Shown: one piece after another, positions 37,820-47,575 of the stretch | How positions within the stretch are numbered: the first letter of the stretch is position 1 | Layout: each line of letters starts with the position of its first letter | Assembly (NCBI RefSeq): GCF_030544485.1 | Contig: NZ_CP130610.1 | Coordinates: forward strand, 2,232,001 to 2,296,000 | Direction of reading: 5' to 3' | DNA: 64,000 bases | DNA from: Halomonas sp. HAL1 | Lineage (GTDB): Bacteria > Pseudomonadota > Gammaproteobacteria > Pseudomonadales > Halomonadaceae | The notes under the pieces: generated by a model | The model's input: only the letters and a program-made list of their open reading frames with translations | The model's database searches: none | What the model was told of the DNA's origin: nothing | Translations under genes and position numbers: made by a program

Positions 37820-38475
37820 TGTACCAAGTTAAAGAAGCGTTTTATACCCTGCAGGGGGAAGGCGCCCAGGCCGGCAGAGCAAGTGTTTTTTGTCGTTTTA
37901 GCGGCTGCAACCTGTGGTCGGGCCGCGAAGTGGATCGTGCAACGGCTAAATGCACATTTTGCGATACCGATTTTATTGGCACGAACGGTATCAACGGCGG
38001 AAAATTTTACACTGCCGAAGCCCTTGCCGAACACATTGCAGCCCTTTGGCCTACCCAAAGCGGTGCTGAAAAGCCCAAGGCAACACCCTATGTCGTGTTT
38101 ACCGGTGGTGAGCCTTTGCTGCAGCTTGACGCGGCGTTGATTGCCACGCTACACCGCCATGGGTTTGAGGTGGCCGTCGAAACCAACGGCACGCTGGCGC
38201 CACCCCCTGGCATTGATTGGCTGTGCGTAAGCCCCAAGGGCAACAATCCCTTGGTCGTTACCCATGGCGACGAATTAAAGCTCGTTTACCCCCAGCCTGA
38301 TGCGCCACCAGAGCAGTTTTCAAGCTTGGATTTTCAGCACTTTTTTTTACAGCCGATGGACCTTGCTCCCCTACACCAGGACAAGACAACCGTTGCTGAG
38401 ACGACCGCCTACTGTATGGCTAATCCACAGTGGCGTCTTTCGCTGCAAATGCACAAATTAGCAGGTTTTGATTAA
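37819..38475 (+). CDS. queE: 7-carboxy-7-deazaguanine synthase (radical SAM)
   Basis: A 218-residue radical SAM enzyme that converts carboxy-tetrahydropterin to carboxy-deazaguanine. The cluster motif is the unusual C-X14-C-X2-C form (C30, C45, C48) known from a QueE subgroup, in place of the common CX3CX2C. TLQGEGAQAGR at the N-terminus and FTGGEPLLQ with VETNGT follow the family. It is coupled by one-base overlaps to queC before it and to the QueD-like gene after it. Confidence 0.95.
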   Translation: MYQVKEAFYTLQGEGAQAGRASVFCRFSGCNLWSGREVDRATAKCTFCDTDFIGTNGINGGKFYTAEALAEHIAALWPTQSGAEKPKATPYVVFTGGEPLLQLDAALIATLHRHGFEVAVETNGTLAPPPGIDWLCVSPKGNNPLVVTHGDELKLVYPQPDAPPEQFSSLDFQHFFLQPMDLAPLHQDKTTVAETTAYCMANPQWRLSLQMHKLAGFD

Positions 38476-39320
38476 TGGCTTTATTCGTTCAACAACTGAC
38501 CCATATCGACGTCTCGCTTTGGTGCGCCAAGCGCGGCTTGGTCGGCTGTAGCTGGCAGGTAGACGCGGTGTTGGAAGGCGAGCTGGGTGAAGACGGCATG
38601 CTTTTCGATTTTGGTGAAGTGAAGCCGTGGATCAAGCGTACCCTGGACAGCGGGCTGGACCATACCTTGCTGGTCCCCACCGAGGCGTCAGGCATCAGTG
38701 TCTCCGAGTGCCCTGAAGGATTATGCGTTCGTACCACGATGCCCTACCCAATGGAAGTATGCGGGCCGGAAGAGGCATTCACCCTGCTTCCCTGGCAAGC
38801 TATTACGCTTGAAATGGTCGCTGAACATTTAAGCCACCAACTGACCGAGCAGCGTCCTGAAAATGTTGATCGGGTTTCCCTAACACTTAGCGATGAACCC
38901 AACGACGGCGCCGCGTACGGCTATAGCCACGGCCTGAAGCGGCACGCAGGAAATTGCCAACGCATTGCCCATGGCCACCGTTCACGACTGTATATCTGGC
39001 AGCAGGAAGCGCGCCAAACCCTGCTTGAACAACAGTGGGCGGCCTGGCTGGATAATCGCTATCTTCTTGAGAAGGCAGATATCGCGGCTCGCAATAATGA
39101 AACGCTTACCTGCCGCTACCGAGCCGCCCAGGGGGATTTTTCCATTACCTTGCCACAGTCGTTGTGTACCGTGCTGCCCGGGCCCACCACGGTAGAAAAT
39201 ATTGCGGCCTGGCTGGCACGGGAAGTCGCCACACAGAGCGGTCAAGTCACACGCATTCAGGCGTTCGAGGGAATCAACAAGGGCGCGATTGCTATGTTTT
39301 CACCAAGTGCTGCGCTATGA
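38475..39320 (+). CDS. Tandem QueD-like (6-pyruvoyl/carboxy-tetrahydropterin synthase) protein
   Basis: A 281-residue protein in the QueD position of the operon; QueD converts dihydroneopterin triphosphate to carboxy-tetrahydropterin. A normal QueD is about 120 residues. Here two T-fold units can be read. The first (about 1-140) has [10 protein letters not shown] (41-50) and LDH (61-63) but lacks the zinc HGH, having GCS in its place. The second (about 150-275) has H157, the Cys in NCQRI, HGH at 166-168, PTTVENI (237-243) and E265, but lacks the DFG/LDH part. Together they hold one full set of motifs. A 4-nt overlap leads into the next gene. Confidence 0.85.
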   Translation: MALFVQQLTHIDVSLWCAKRGLVGCSWQVDAVLEGELGEDGMLFDFGEVKPWIKRTLDSGLDHTLLVPTEASGISVSECPEGLCVRTTMPYPMEVCGPEEAFTLLPWQAITLEMVAEHLSHQLTEQRPENVDRVSLTLSDEPNDGAAYGYSHGLKRHAGNCQRIAHGHRSRLYIWQQEARQTLLEQQWAAWLDNRYLLEKADIAARNNETLTCRYRAAQGDFSITLPQSLCTVLPGPTTVENIAAWLAREVATQSGQVTRIQAFEGINKGAIAMFSPSAAL

Positions 39321-39574
39321 GCGAAGGATGTCGTGCGGGGTGTGGCGCCTGCTGCATCGCACCTTCGATTAGCTCTGCTATCCCCGGCATGCCAGAAGGC
39401 AAGCCGGCAGGGGTACGCTGTGTTCAGCTAGATGAACACAACCTGTGTCGTCTATTTGGTGACCCGAGCCGCCCCAAGGTTTGCAAACGTTTTAACTTTG
39501 ATGCCAGCGTGTGTGGCGAGCACCGAGAAGAGGCGCTCGCCACACTGACCTGGCTAGAAGAAGATACACGTTAG
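39317..39574 (+). CDS. YkgJ-like cysteine cluster protein
   Basis: An 85-residue protein with the zinc/iron-chelating YkgJ pattern: CRAGCGACC at the start, then [22 protein letters not shown] and a late Cys in SVCGEH. These Cys residues probably bind a metal or cluster. The ATG lies in an ATGA overlap with the stop of the QueD-like gene; longer frames upstream are read-through of that gene in another phase. Its role with queuosine genes is unknown. Confidence 0.82.
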   Translation: MSEGCRAGCGACCIAPSISSAIPGMPEGKPAGVRCVQLDEHNLCRLFGDPSRPKVCKRFNFDASVCGEHREEALATLTWLEEDTR

Positions 39575-39632
39575 AAAGCGCACTTTCTCCACCTCCGCCA
39601 AAGCCAACTCCCTTGGGCTAACTCCCTTGTGA

Positions 39633-42600
39633 CTAGCTTTCAATACTCACGGGGTGCGGCAAACGGCGGTCCAGCAGGCTGATCCAGCGTGTCAGCACCG
39701 GGGCATCACTGTGACTGACTTCGCTCAACAAGCGCCTGAAACTCTCTTTGGCCTGCTGGTCATTAGGCTCAATGCGCGTCAACCATAGTTCAAGGGCCGC
39801 CAGTTCCTGGTGGCGGTTGCCATGCTCGCGAGCTTGGTTAATCGCCATCTCAGCTAATGCTTTCACTTCATTGGCGGGATGCCCAAGCAGATCACGCACC
39901 TTGGCAAGCTGGGTGGCTAATTCCGGCAGGAATAGCGTTGTCCTTTCACGGGCGATCACTAAGCACTGATCCAGGTAATCCTCTGCAGCGTTTAGCTCGC
40001 CCAGCTCAATACACGCGTCCGAATACCAGAGTACTGGCCGCTGATAGCGGTTACGCCCTTTCAGCTCGGCCATCTGGTCTAGACTGTCACGCAGTTGGGT
40101 AAGCCCCGCCGTATCCCCTGCCAACGCCCGCTGCCAGCCGAGAATAATTTGTGCGGAAATTTGCCATAACTGCAAATCTGGTGTGCCGGTCATAGCGGCC
40201 GCCCGTTCGGCGTGCCGGGCAGCCAGATGAACGTGTCCCAATTGACGATAAAGCGCCGCGGCAAATAATAGCGCCATCGCCAAAGTACCAGGATGTGCAA
40301 TCTTCTCCGCTAGGCGAATCGCCGACGAGACTTGACGTTCAGCGCGCTGATAATCGCCACGCAAACAAAGCGCCCACCCTTGAAAGCAGGCAGCAGAGAC
40401 TTGCGGGTGATCAGAGAATGGCAGCCACTCAATCATCATCTGCGCATTCAGCGGATCAATTTCATCCAAGTGATCGTGCGCCTGCTGAATGCGTCCAGCC
40501 CAATACTCGCAATTAGCCCGGGCATAATCGGCTAAACGGCGATAACGCGGGTCTTCGAGACGGGACGCGATATCGGCCAGAGTTGAAGCCAAAGCAAACG
40601 CATCCGCATGGGCATAGCGCTGGCTACGACCGACCCAGAGCCCCCATTTGACCAGGAATATCTGTTCAAGATCTTCCGGGTCTTCAAGGCTATCGCTGCC
40701 CGATTCACGCAGCAGCTCTCGTGCACGCACAAAGCTTTCGTGGGCGGTCGGTGAACCGTGCCCCTCTAACGAAAAGGCCGCCTGACCGCGAACGGTGAGC
40801 AGGCTCACTTCACGCTCGATCTCGTGCTCAACATGGCGAAGGCTCGCTAAGCCGAAATCCGCCATGCGCAGTGCGGTTCGGTTGGCACTGACCTTGAGCG
40901 CTTCCCGAGCGGCCAGCTCAAAGTAACGGGCGCCACGGGCATAGTGTCCACTACGACGTAGGTGGGTCGCGAAATCACCGGGGTGACGACTGATCCATAC
41001 CGGAAAACGCTCTTCTATTAAAGTCACCACCTGCTGGTGCAGCTTGACCCGCACATCTCTCGGGCAAGAGAGATAAGCGGCTTCCTGCAGCAACTGGTGA
41101 CTAAACTGGAATTCATGGTCGCCACTCTCTTTATCAACCGGCTCAACAATTTCCAGTACCCGCATATGCTCAAGCGCTTGGTTAAGCCGACCTTTTTCCC
41201 AACCACTGCACTCAAGTAGAAAATCCAACCGAAAGCGCTTACCCAGTACCGCTGCAACGTGGGCAATTTCACGGTCGCCCTCAAGTTGATCAATACGGCT
41301 TGCTAAAAGCCCTAATAACCCCTTGGGCAGTTCCTCAAATTGGACACTGCGCCCTTCTCGGCGATCCATATCCAAACGACGGCAAATCTCCTGCATATAC
41401 AGAGGCACACCATCGCAGCGCTCAATAATTTGGTTACGCAACCGCGGACTCAGGTGGATACGGTAACGGCGGGAAAGCTGCGACAACAGCCGCGAGGACT
41501 GCAACGCATCCAGATTGCCTAAGCTAATTTGCTGATCCCAGTGCAATTTCACCGGCAAAGTTTCACGCCCATGATGACTAGCGACCAACATAAAAGCGGT
41601 ATTGATGGGTAGTCTTGCCTGCAGCCCTGCCAACACTTTAAATGAGGGTTCATCCAGCCACTGTAAATCGTCGATCATTAGCACGAGCGTCTGGGTGGTC
41701 GCCTGGCGCTCTATTAAGCGGTGAAGCAGCATTACCACCAGCTCAACGGCCTCACCGCTTTGAGCTAGCTGGGTAATTTCCTGTACTTCATGCACTCCAA
41801 GCGCTTGCTCCAACAGATGCTGCCGGTCAGCCGTCAGCTGATCAAACCCTAGCGTTGCCTGTAGTTCGTGAATGGCTTCAACGGTAAGCGCTTGCTTGAG
41901 ATACCAGCCAACCAGCGTGCGGGCCACCCCATAAGGGTCTAGCACCGAAAGACGCGTAGTGGGCTGCCAGCATATCGCCGCATCACGACTAAGCTCTAAT
42001 TGGCGAAAGCCGACCATTAACGCCGATTTCCCCATCCCCGAGGCGCCACGCACCAAGACACTTTGGCGCAAGCCAATACCCGCCCGCGCCAGCGCATCGC
42101 GCAGGGTACGCAGCGACGTTTCACGGCCCACCAAGCTGGGGGGAAGTGCATCGCGGCCGCCTTCGTTCTGGCCCAGCACCAGCGCACGCAGGCGCACACG
42201 ACCATCGCTGGCGATCAAACGTGACACCAGGCGTGGCTGAAGATCAAGCGCGGGCGGCATGTGCTGACTGGCTTCTTGGGAAATAACCAGTTCACTACCT
42301 TCTGCAGCGCTCATCAGCTCCAAAGACGTTTGCGTGACTTGGCCTAACGGGTCCGCCAACTGACGCTCGGGTAGGTACACCACACGACCGCTGTGCAAGC
42401 CAGCGGCCAACTCAAAGTGCGGTATATCACCCTCACCAGTCCAGTGGCGCGCGCTCTCTTGGGGAAGGGCCTGACGACAATGCTCATAAAGCGCCACTAG
42501 CTCCGCCAACTGATGCGCGGGGCCATGAGTGCCGAAACAGGCCAAGCCTAAGCCGCCCGTAGCACCTGGAAGCCAAAAGCCGCCTAAGTGATGGCACTGC

Positions 42601-43532
42601 TGCTCTAACCAGCGTAGTAATTCCAACTGCAGCGTAAGGCAGTGGCGTGTCGCCGCGCGATCTTGCCACTCCCCTTTTAGATGCAAGCGTATAGCCATCA
42701 CGGAGAGCTGACGCAGTTCGATTTCATCTTCACGTAGCGGCTTACTATCCGCTGCCAGCGCGCGCGAAAAGGCGCCTTGAGGGCTCATCATTCGCGGGTC
42801 GTGGTGGCCATCTGACCAATAGCTGGCTAACTGCAGAAAGCTTGGCTCAGGCTGCTGGCCCGACAGCGCTAAAAGCTGTAAATAGCTGTTGTACTGCTCA
42901 TGGGCAGCAGCCATTTGGTTTTGTTCGGCGAGTTGACGAACCAAACGCTCATGAAAGGGACCGTAGCCTGAAAAGCGGCTGACCAACGCTTCCAAAATTG
43001 AATCAGGTACATCGGCGTGACCTTCGAGCACCTGCTCAGCAAAACGAATGACACGCTGACGCCACTCATTACGAACTTGGACTAACCAGCGCTGAAATTC
43101 GCTACAGTTGGCCAGTTGCAGCTCTTCAATCAAGTCGCCTTGGTAACAAGACATCAGCGCTTCAAGGGTATTTAAATCGCGGGGTCCTTCTAAGAGCTGC
43201 TGCAGCGTATGGAGGTCAACCTGCCAGTTATTAGGAAGTTGAAAAGCAATCGTTTGCCGGGAGACACTTAATACTTGGTCGGCGCTCTCACCTAACGATT
43301 GGCGCAAACAGTGCAGCGCATGGCGCAGGTTGGTTCTGCCTGATGACAAACCTTGGTCGGGCCACAACAGCTCTGCCAGAGCAGCCCGATTGACCGGCTG
43401 GCGGTGCAGCAAAAGATAAACAAGCAGCGCTTTCACTTTGTCGTAACTAAAGTGGGTCAATACATCTTCGCCCTGGGTAAGCGAAAAGTGGCCGAATAAG
43501 GTTAACTGGTCTGTCTCACGAGCATCGCGCAT
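39633..43532 (-). CDS. Large SARP/BTAD-AAA-TPR transcriptional regulator with cyclase-like domain
   Basis: A 1,299-residue multidomain protein. Domains in order: an OmpR-type winged helix (about 8-100, KALLVYLLLHRQPVNRAALAELLWPDQ), a BTAD helical domain (about 105-235), a region resembling a class III nucleotide cyclase but without catalytic Asp pairs (about 272-440, LRQLSVMAIRL, LAAGLHSGRVVYL), and an AAA/STAND ATPase with LVGRE, Walker A GASGMGKS (496-503) and Walker B VLMIDDLQWLD (about 617-627). TPR-like helices follow to the end. This is the build of a ligand-gated transcription activator. ATG 43532 has AGGA eight bases upstream; ATG 43541 lies on that site. Target and signal are unknown. 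Confidence 0.85.
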   Translation of the reverse strand: MRDARETDQLTLFGHFSLTQGEDVLTHFSYDKVKALLVYLLLHRQPVNRAALAELLWPDQGLSSGRTNLRHALHCLRQSLGESADQVLSVSRQTIAFQLPNNWQVDLHTLQQLLEGPRDLNTLEALMSCYQGDLIEELQLANCSEFQRWLVQVRNEWRQRVIRFAEQVLEGHADVPDSILEALVSRFSGYGPFHERLVRQLAEQNQMAAAHEQYNSYLQLLALSGQQPEPSFLQLASYWSDGHHDPRMMSPQGAFSRALAADSKPLREDEIELRQLSVMAIRLHLKGEWQDRAATRHCLTLQLELLRWLEQQCHHLGGFWLPGATGGLGLACFGTHGPAHQLAELVALYEHCRQALPQESARHWTGEGDIPHFELAAGLHSGRVVYLPERQLADPLGQVTQTSLELMSAAEGSELVISQEASQHMPPALDLQPRLVSRLIASDGRVRLRALVLGQNEGGRDALPPSLVGRETSLRTLRDALARAGIGLRQSVLVRGASGMGKSALMVGFRQLELSRDAAICWQPTTRLSVLDPYGVARTLVGWYLKQALTVEAIHELQATLGFDQLTADRQHLLEQALGVHEVQEITQLAQSGEAVELVVMLLHRLIERQATTQTLVLMIDDLQWLDEPSFKVLAGLQARLPINTAFMLVASHHGRETLPVKLHWDQQISLGNLDALQSSRLLSQLSRRYRIHLSPRLRNQIIERCDGVPLYMQEICRRLDMDRREGRSVQFEELPKGLLGLLASRIDQLEGDREIAHVAAVLGKRFRLDFLLECSGWEKGRLNQALEHMRVLEIVEPVDKESGDHEFQFSHQLLQEAAYLSCPRDVRVKLHQQVVTLIEERFPVWISRHPGDFATHLRRSGHYARGARYFELAAREALKVSANRTALRMADFGLASLRHVEHEIEREVSLLTVRGQAAFSLEGHGSPTAHESFVRARELLRESGSDSLEDPEDLEQIFLVKWGLWVGRSQRYAHADAFALASTLADIASRLEDPRYRRLADYARANCEYWAGRIQQAHDHLDEIDPLNAQMMIEWLPFSDHPQVSAACFQGWALCLRGDYQRAERQVSSAIRLAEKIAHPGTLAMALLFAAALYRQLGHVHLAARHAERAAAMTGTPDLQLWQISAQIILGWQRALAGDTAGLTQLRDSLDQMAELKGRNRYQRPVLWYSDACIELGELNAAEDYLDQCLVIARERTTLFLPELATQLAKVRDLLGHPANEVKALAEMAINQAREHGNRHQELAALELWLTRIEPNDQQAKESFRRLLSEVSHSDAPVLTRWISLLDRRLPHPVSIES

Positions 43533-43559
43533 GATAAACATCCTGCCGGGCTAAGCGGC

Positions 43560-44261
43560 TTAAGCTGGCACACCGCTATGAAAACGAAAAGCCGTATCGG
43601 GCGAAGTAATCAGCTCCGCTTCACGCGCCACAAAAAAAGCAATCCGCTCGTCAATAGAGCTTGCTGTTTGCTGGCGAGCCAGCAACAAATAGTCTTCAAA
43701 ATGACGGCCTTCTGACTTCACAAGAGTGCGATAAAACTTGGCAAGCTCTTCGTCTAAATAAGGAATCAAACAAGCAAACCGTTCACAGCTACGTGCTTCA
43801 ATAAGTGCACCGATGATTAACACATCAATTAGCCGTTCGGGATCATTACTACGCAAGTGTCGCCTAAGCCCTTCAGCGTAACGTGATGCCGTTAAATGTT
43901 GGTAGGCAACGCCTCGTGCTTCCATAAGCGCGACTACCTGCTCGAAATGGAGCAGCTCTTCACGGGCTAATTGCGACATTTTGCTGAGCAACAGCGGCTG
44001 ATCAACATAGCGATAGAGCAGACTCATTGCCGTAGAAGCGGCTTTTTTTTCACATTGCGCGTGGTCAATTAATAGCGTTTCAGGATTTTCGAGCGCCCAC
44101 TGCAGCCATGCGTCAGGGGTTGCACAGGCCAGAAACTGGCGCAGGCTTTCAGGCAACAGATCATCCGCTTTTAACGCATGGTCAGCCCTTTGCAAGGCAT
44201 TCGTTTGTAATTTATCAGTTTGGAAAGTACTGGTTTGTAAAGTACTGGGTTGTATCGACAT
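43560..44261 (-). CDS. miaE: tRNA 2-methylthio-N6-isopentenyl adenosine hydroxylase
   Basis: A 233-residue di-iron enzyme that hydroxylates ms2i6A-37 of tRNA to ms2io6A using O2. Ferritin-like helices carry the metal ligands: IDHAQCEKKAA, AREELLHFEQV, ALIEARSCERF and KSEGRHFEDYL. I prefer ATG 44261; a GTG at 44288 would add nine residues. An unusual N-terminal stretch has four pentapeptide repeats (STLQT, STFQT, DKLQT, NALQR). It lies upstream of the large regulator on the same strand, 27 nt from it, so the two may be cotranscribed. Confidence 0.93.
   Translation of the reverse strand: MSIQPSTLQTSTFQTDKLQTNALQRADHALKADDLLPESLRQFLACATPDAWLQWALENPETLLIDHAQCEKKAASTAMSLLYRYVDQPLLLSKMSQLAREELLHFEQVVALMEARGVAYQHLTASRYAEGLRRHLRSNDPERLIDVLIIGALIEARSCERFACLIPYLDEELAKFYRTLVKSEGRHFEDYLLLARQQTASSIDERIAFFVAREAELITSPDTAFRFHSGVPA
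44187..44246 (-). repeat. Four 15-bp tandem repeats at the start of miaE
   Basis: In frame on the minus strand, AGTACTTTACAAACC, AGTACTTTCCAAACT, GATAAATTACAAACG and AATGCCTTGCAAAGG follow one another. The first two differ at two bases; later copies are more diverged. They encode pentapeptides of the form xxLQT. Confidence 0.7.
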
Positions 44262-44788
44262 AACACCATTACCAATCTTGTGTTTCACTATTGTACAACA
44301 TATAAGCGCTCAAAACGCTCAGTCCCTGTTAGGTACAAATCTTTATACCTTGCATCGCCTATTACTAATGTAGTCATTCGCTCAAAAATGCTCCACACAC
44401 TTTATAAGCACACTATTAGTAGGATGCCTCTAAGGTTATAAATTGAGGTCTATGGTAACCCGCTGTAACCTCAATCACACCCGCACAAGCCTATGTTAAC
44501 TTAGAAAATGGTAAAAACTTTCCTGAATTTGAGCCAAACGACTAATAAAAAGGTGCTTTTTGATTCATTTAGATCGTGACATCAACATAAAGTACAACAG
44601 AGGTCACGCCATGCCAGCTTAACATTGTCGACAGTTTGCCGTAGAATCTCGGCCATCCAACCATATGCTGTTTGTCAAGCGTATGTCCTATGTGATTGGT
44701 CCACTTTCCAACACTGCGCAGCCACTACGGTGCTACGTGTAGGCCGTCACCATAAAGTAAATCAGAACGTAGATGAGAGGGCCCCAAC
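44262..44788. other. Divergent intergenic region between miaE and acnB
   Basis: A 527-bp AT-rich stretch, the longest non-coding gap outside the rRNA operon. It contains an inverted repeat ATTGAGGT / ACCTCAAT (44442-44449 and 44468-44475) with a GGTAACC inside, and a small A/T hairpin AAAAAG-GTG-CTTTTT at 44547-44561. Weak frames at 44250-44441 and 44625-44855 show no family features. The region must hold the acnB and miaE promoters, but no clear -35/-10 pair stands out. Confidence 0.65.
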
Positions 44789-47392
44789 GTGCTTGAAGCT
44801 TACCGCCAACATGTCGAGGAACGTGCTGCTGAGGGCATCCCGCCCAAACCCCTAACCGCCGAACAAGTAGCGTCAGTAGTTGAGCTGCTTAAAACGCCAC
44901 CGGCCGGTGAAGAGGAGTTTATTCTCGATTTAATCACCAATCGCGTACCGCCCGGTGTTGATGAAGCCGCGTATGTAAAAGCGGGTTTTCTAACTGCAGT
45001 CGCGAAAGGTGAAGCAAGCTCGCCGCTGATCGACAAGGTGCATGCTGTTAAACTGCTTGGCACCATGCAGGGCGGCTACAACATTGTTTCAATGGTTGAA
45101 CTTCTCGATAACGAGGAGCTTGCCCGTGAAGCTGGTGAGCAGCTCAAGCACACACTGTTAATGTTCGATGCCTTCCATGATGTCGAAACACGCGCCAAGA
45201 ACGGCAATAGCGTTGCTAAAGAAGTCATTCAATCTTGGGCAGATGCTGAGTGGTTCCTCTCTAAACCGGCCCTGGCTGAAAAAATTACACTCAGCGTGTT
45301 TAAAGTACCTGGCGAAACCAACACGGATGACTTGTCTCCGGCGCCAGATGCTTGGTCACGCCCTGATATACCGCTGCACGCCAATGCGATGCTTAAAAAC
45401 GAGCGTGATGGCATTGAGCCTGTGGTGCAAGGCACCACCGGACCGCTCAAGCAGATTGAAGACGTTAAAGCAAAAGGCTTTCCAGTTGTTTACGTTGGTG
45501 ACGTTGTGGGCACTGGCTCATCACGTAAATCAGCGACTAACTCCGTACTCTGGTTCTTTGGCGACGACATTCCTTACGCCCCGAACAAGCGCGCTGGCGG
45601 TTTCTGCTTTGGTAGCAAAATCGCGCCTATCTTCTTCAACACCATGGAAGACTCAGGCGCCCTGCCGGTAGAGATGGACGTCACCAACCTGAACATGGGC
45701 GACGTCATCGACGTTTATCCTTATGAAGGCAAAGTCTGCAAGCATGGCACCGATGATGTCATCACTACCTTTGAACTTAAAACGCAGCTGATCCTGGATG
45801 AAGTACGTGCTGGCGGCCGTATCCCGCTTATCATTGGTCGCGGACTAACCGGCAAGGCGCGTGAGTCGCTGGGACTACCCGCCTCTGACGTTTTCCGCTT
45901 ACCCGATCAGCCCAAAGATACTGGCAAAGGCTTTACCTTAGCCCAGAAGATGGTTGGCAAAGCGTGTGGTTTGGACGGCGTTCGTCCGGGCATGTACTGC
46001 GAGCCTAAAATGACCACCGTTGGGTCTCAAGACACCACCGGCCCGATGACACGCGATGAGCTGAAAGACCTTGCTTGCCTAGGCTTCCAGGCCGATCTGG
46101 TCATGCAGTCTTTCTGCCATACGGCCGCTTATCCTAAGCCGGTCGACGTGGATACCCACCACACTCTGCCAGACTTCATCATGAACCGCGGCGGTGTTTC
46201 ACTACGCCCCGGCGATGGCATCATTCACAGCTGGCTGAACCGCATGCTATTGCCTGACACAGTTGGCACCGGCGGCGACTCGCACACCCGCTTCCCGCTG
46301 GGCATTTCGTTCCCAGCCGGTTCAGGCCTGGTAGCGTTTGCTGCTGCCACCGGCGTCATGCCGCTGGATATGCCGGAATCGGTACTGGTTCGCTTTAAAG
46401 GCCAGCGTCAGCCGGGCGTTACGCTACGCGATCTGGTTCACGCCATTCCGCTTTACGCCATCAAGCAGGGCTTGTTGACTGTCGACAAATCCAACAAGAA
46501 AAACGCCTTTTCAGGCCGCGTGTTGGAAATTGAAGGTTTGGAAGACCTAACCGTCGAGCAAGCCTTTGAGCTTTCCGATGCCTCTGCCGAGCGTTCTGCT
46601 GCTGGCTGTACGATTACGCTGTCAGAAGAGAGCGTGACCGAATACTTGAAATCCAACATCACCCTATTAAAGTGGATGATGGGCAACAGTTACGGCGACG
46701 AACGTACCATTAGCCGCCGTATTGAAGGTATGGAAGCATGGTTGGCTAACCCGAGTTTGATGCGTGCCGACCAAGATGCCGAGTACACTGAAGTTATCGA
46801 AATTGACCTAGCTGAAATTAAAGAGCCGGTTCTGTGTGCCCCGAACGACCCGGACGATGCTCGCCTGCTATCAGAAGTAGCTGGCCAGAAAATCGACGAG
46901 GTCTTTATCGGTTCATGCATGACTAACATCGGCCACTTCCGGGCTGCGGGCAAGTTGCTTGAAAAGCAGCCTGCCGGTAGTTTAAAAACCCGGCTGTGGC
47001 TGGCACCACCGACGAAAATGGATCAGCACCAGCTGACGCAAGAAGGCTACTACGGTATTTACGGTCGTGCCGGTGCACGCATGGAAATGCCGGGATGTTC
47101 ACTGTGTATGGGTAACCAGGCGCGCGTTGCTGCCAAGAGCACCGTCGTGTCTACGTCTACACGAAACTTCCCGAACCGCCTGGGCGATGGTGCCAACGTG
47201 TACCTTGCCTCTGCGGAACTGGCGGCTGTTGCCGCGGTAGAAGGACGCCTACCCAGCGTTGAAGAGTATCAACGTTACATGGGTGAGTTTGACGCCATGG
47301 CTGGCGAGATTTATCGTTATATGAATTTTCACGAAATTGAGGAGTATCAGAAGATCGCCTCTAACGTGATTCCGATCGCTCAAGAAGCTTAG
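44789..47392 (+). CDS. acnB: Aconitate hydratase B
   Basis: TCA-cycle enzyme that interconverts citrate and isocitrate through a 4Fe-4S cluster. The 867-residue length and the domain order with the swivel domain first ([18 protein letters not shown] near 240) mark AcnB rather than AcnA. Cluster Cys residues lie in SFCHTAAY and in [11 protein letters not shown]. The start is GTG with GAGAGG eight bases upstream. It stands alone, followed by a strong terminator. A long upstream gap suggests complex control; AcnB mRNA in E. coli is also controlled post-transcriptionally. Confidence 0.97.
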   Translation: MLEAYRQHVEERAAEGIPPKPLTAEQVASVVELLKTPPAGEEEFILDLITNRVPPGVDEAAYVKAGFLTAVAKGEASSPLIDKVHAVKLLGTMQGGYNIVSMVELLDNEELAREAGEQLKHTLLMFDAFHDVETRAKNGNSVAKEVIQSWADAEWFLSKPALAEKITLSVFKVPGETNTDDLSPAPDAWSRPDIPLHANAMLKNERDGIEPVVQGTTGPLKQIEDVKAKGFPVVYVGDVVGTGSSRKSATNSVLWFFGDDIPYAPNKRAGGFCFGSKIAPIFFNTMEDSGALPVEMDVTNLNMGDVIDVYPYEGKVCKHGTDDVITTFELKTQLILDEVRAGGRIPLIIGRGLTGKARESLGLPASDVFRLPDQPKDTGKGFTLAQKMVGKACGLDGVRPGMYCEPKMTTVGSQDTTGPMTRDELKDLACLGFQADLVMQSFCHTAAYPKPVDVDTHHTLPDFIMNRGGVSLRPGDGIIHSWLNRMLLPDTVGTGGDSHTRFPLGISFPAGSGLVAFAAATGVMPLDMPESVLVRFKGQRQPGVTLRDLVHAIPLYAIKQGLLTVDKSNKKNAFSGRVLEIEGLEDLTVEQAFELSDASAERSAAGCTITLSEESVTEYLKSNITLLKWMMGNSYGDERTISRRIEGMEAWLANPSLMRADQDAEYTEVIEIDLAEIKEPVLCAPNDPDDARLLSEVAGQKIDEVFIGSCMTNIGHFRAAGKLLEKQPAGSLKTRLWLAPPTKMDQHQLTQEGYYGIYGRAGARMEMPGCSLCMGNQARVAAKSTVVSTSTRNFPNRLGDGANVYLASAELAAVAAVEGRLPSVEEYQRYMGEFDAMAGEIYRYMNFHEIEEYQKIASNVIPIAQEA

Positions 47393-47479
47393 TTTAACGC
47401 TTGAGTCTGATCACCCCATCGCCGATGCTCGCACCATCGCAGAGAATGTGACAGAGTGCATTTTCTGAGTCGATGACCG

Positions 47480-47519
47480 AACGCCCCGCCACTGTACTTC
47501 AGGGCGGGGCGTTTTTTTT
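47480..47519 (+). terminator. Strong intrinsic terminator after acnB
   Basis: An 11-bp stem AACGCCCCGCC / GGCGGGGCGTT (47480-47490 and 47503-47513) with a 12-nt loop, running into a tract of eight T. It lies 87 bp past the stop codon. Confidence 0.93.
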
Positions 47520-47575
47520 GCCCTGCCTTTGGACACCGGTTTAATATCAACAGCCTCTACCATTAGGAGCGTGTG

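Noticed and set aside
39164..39316. Longer start for the YkgJ-like gene
   Set aside because: It would overlap the QueD-like gene by about 150 bp in another phase; the ATGA overlap start at 39317 is natural and gives the family's N-terminal Cys motif.
41959..42240. Plus-strand frames opposite the large regulator
   Set aside because: They are shadows of a GC-rich coding strand, and the minus-strand frame carries clear domain motifs throughout.
44625..44855. A 76-codon frame overlapping the acnB start
   Set aside because: It overlaps acnB in another phase, with odd composition and no recognisable motif.
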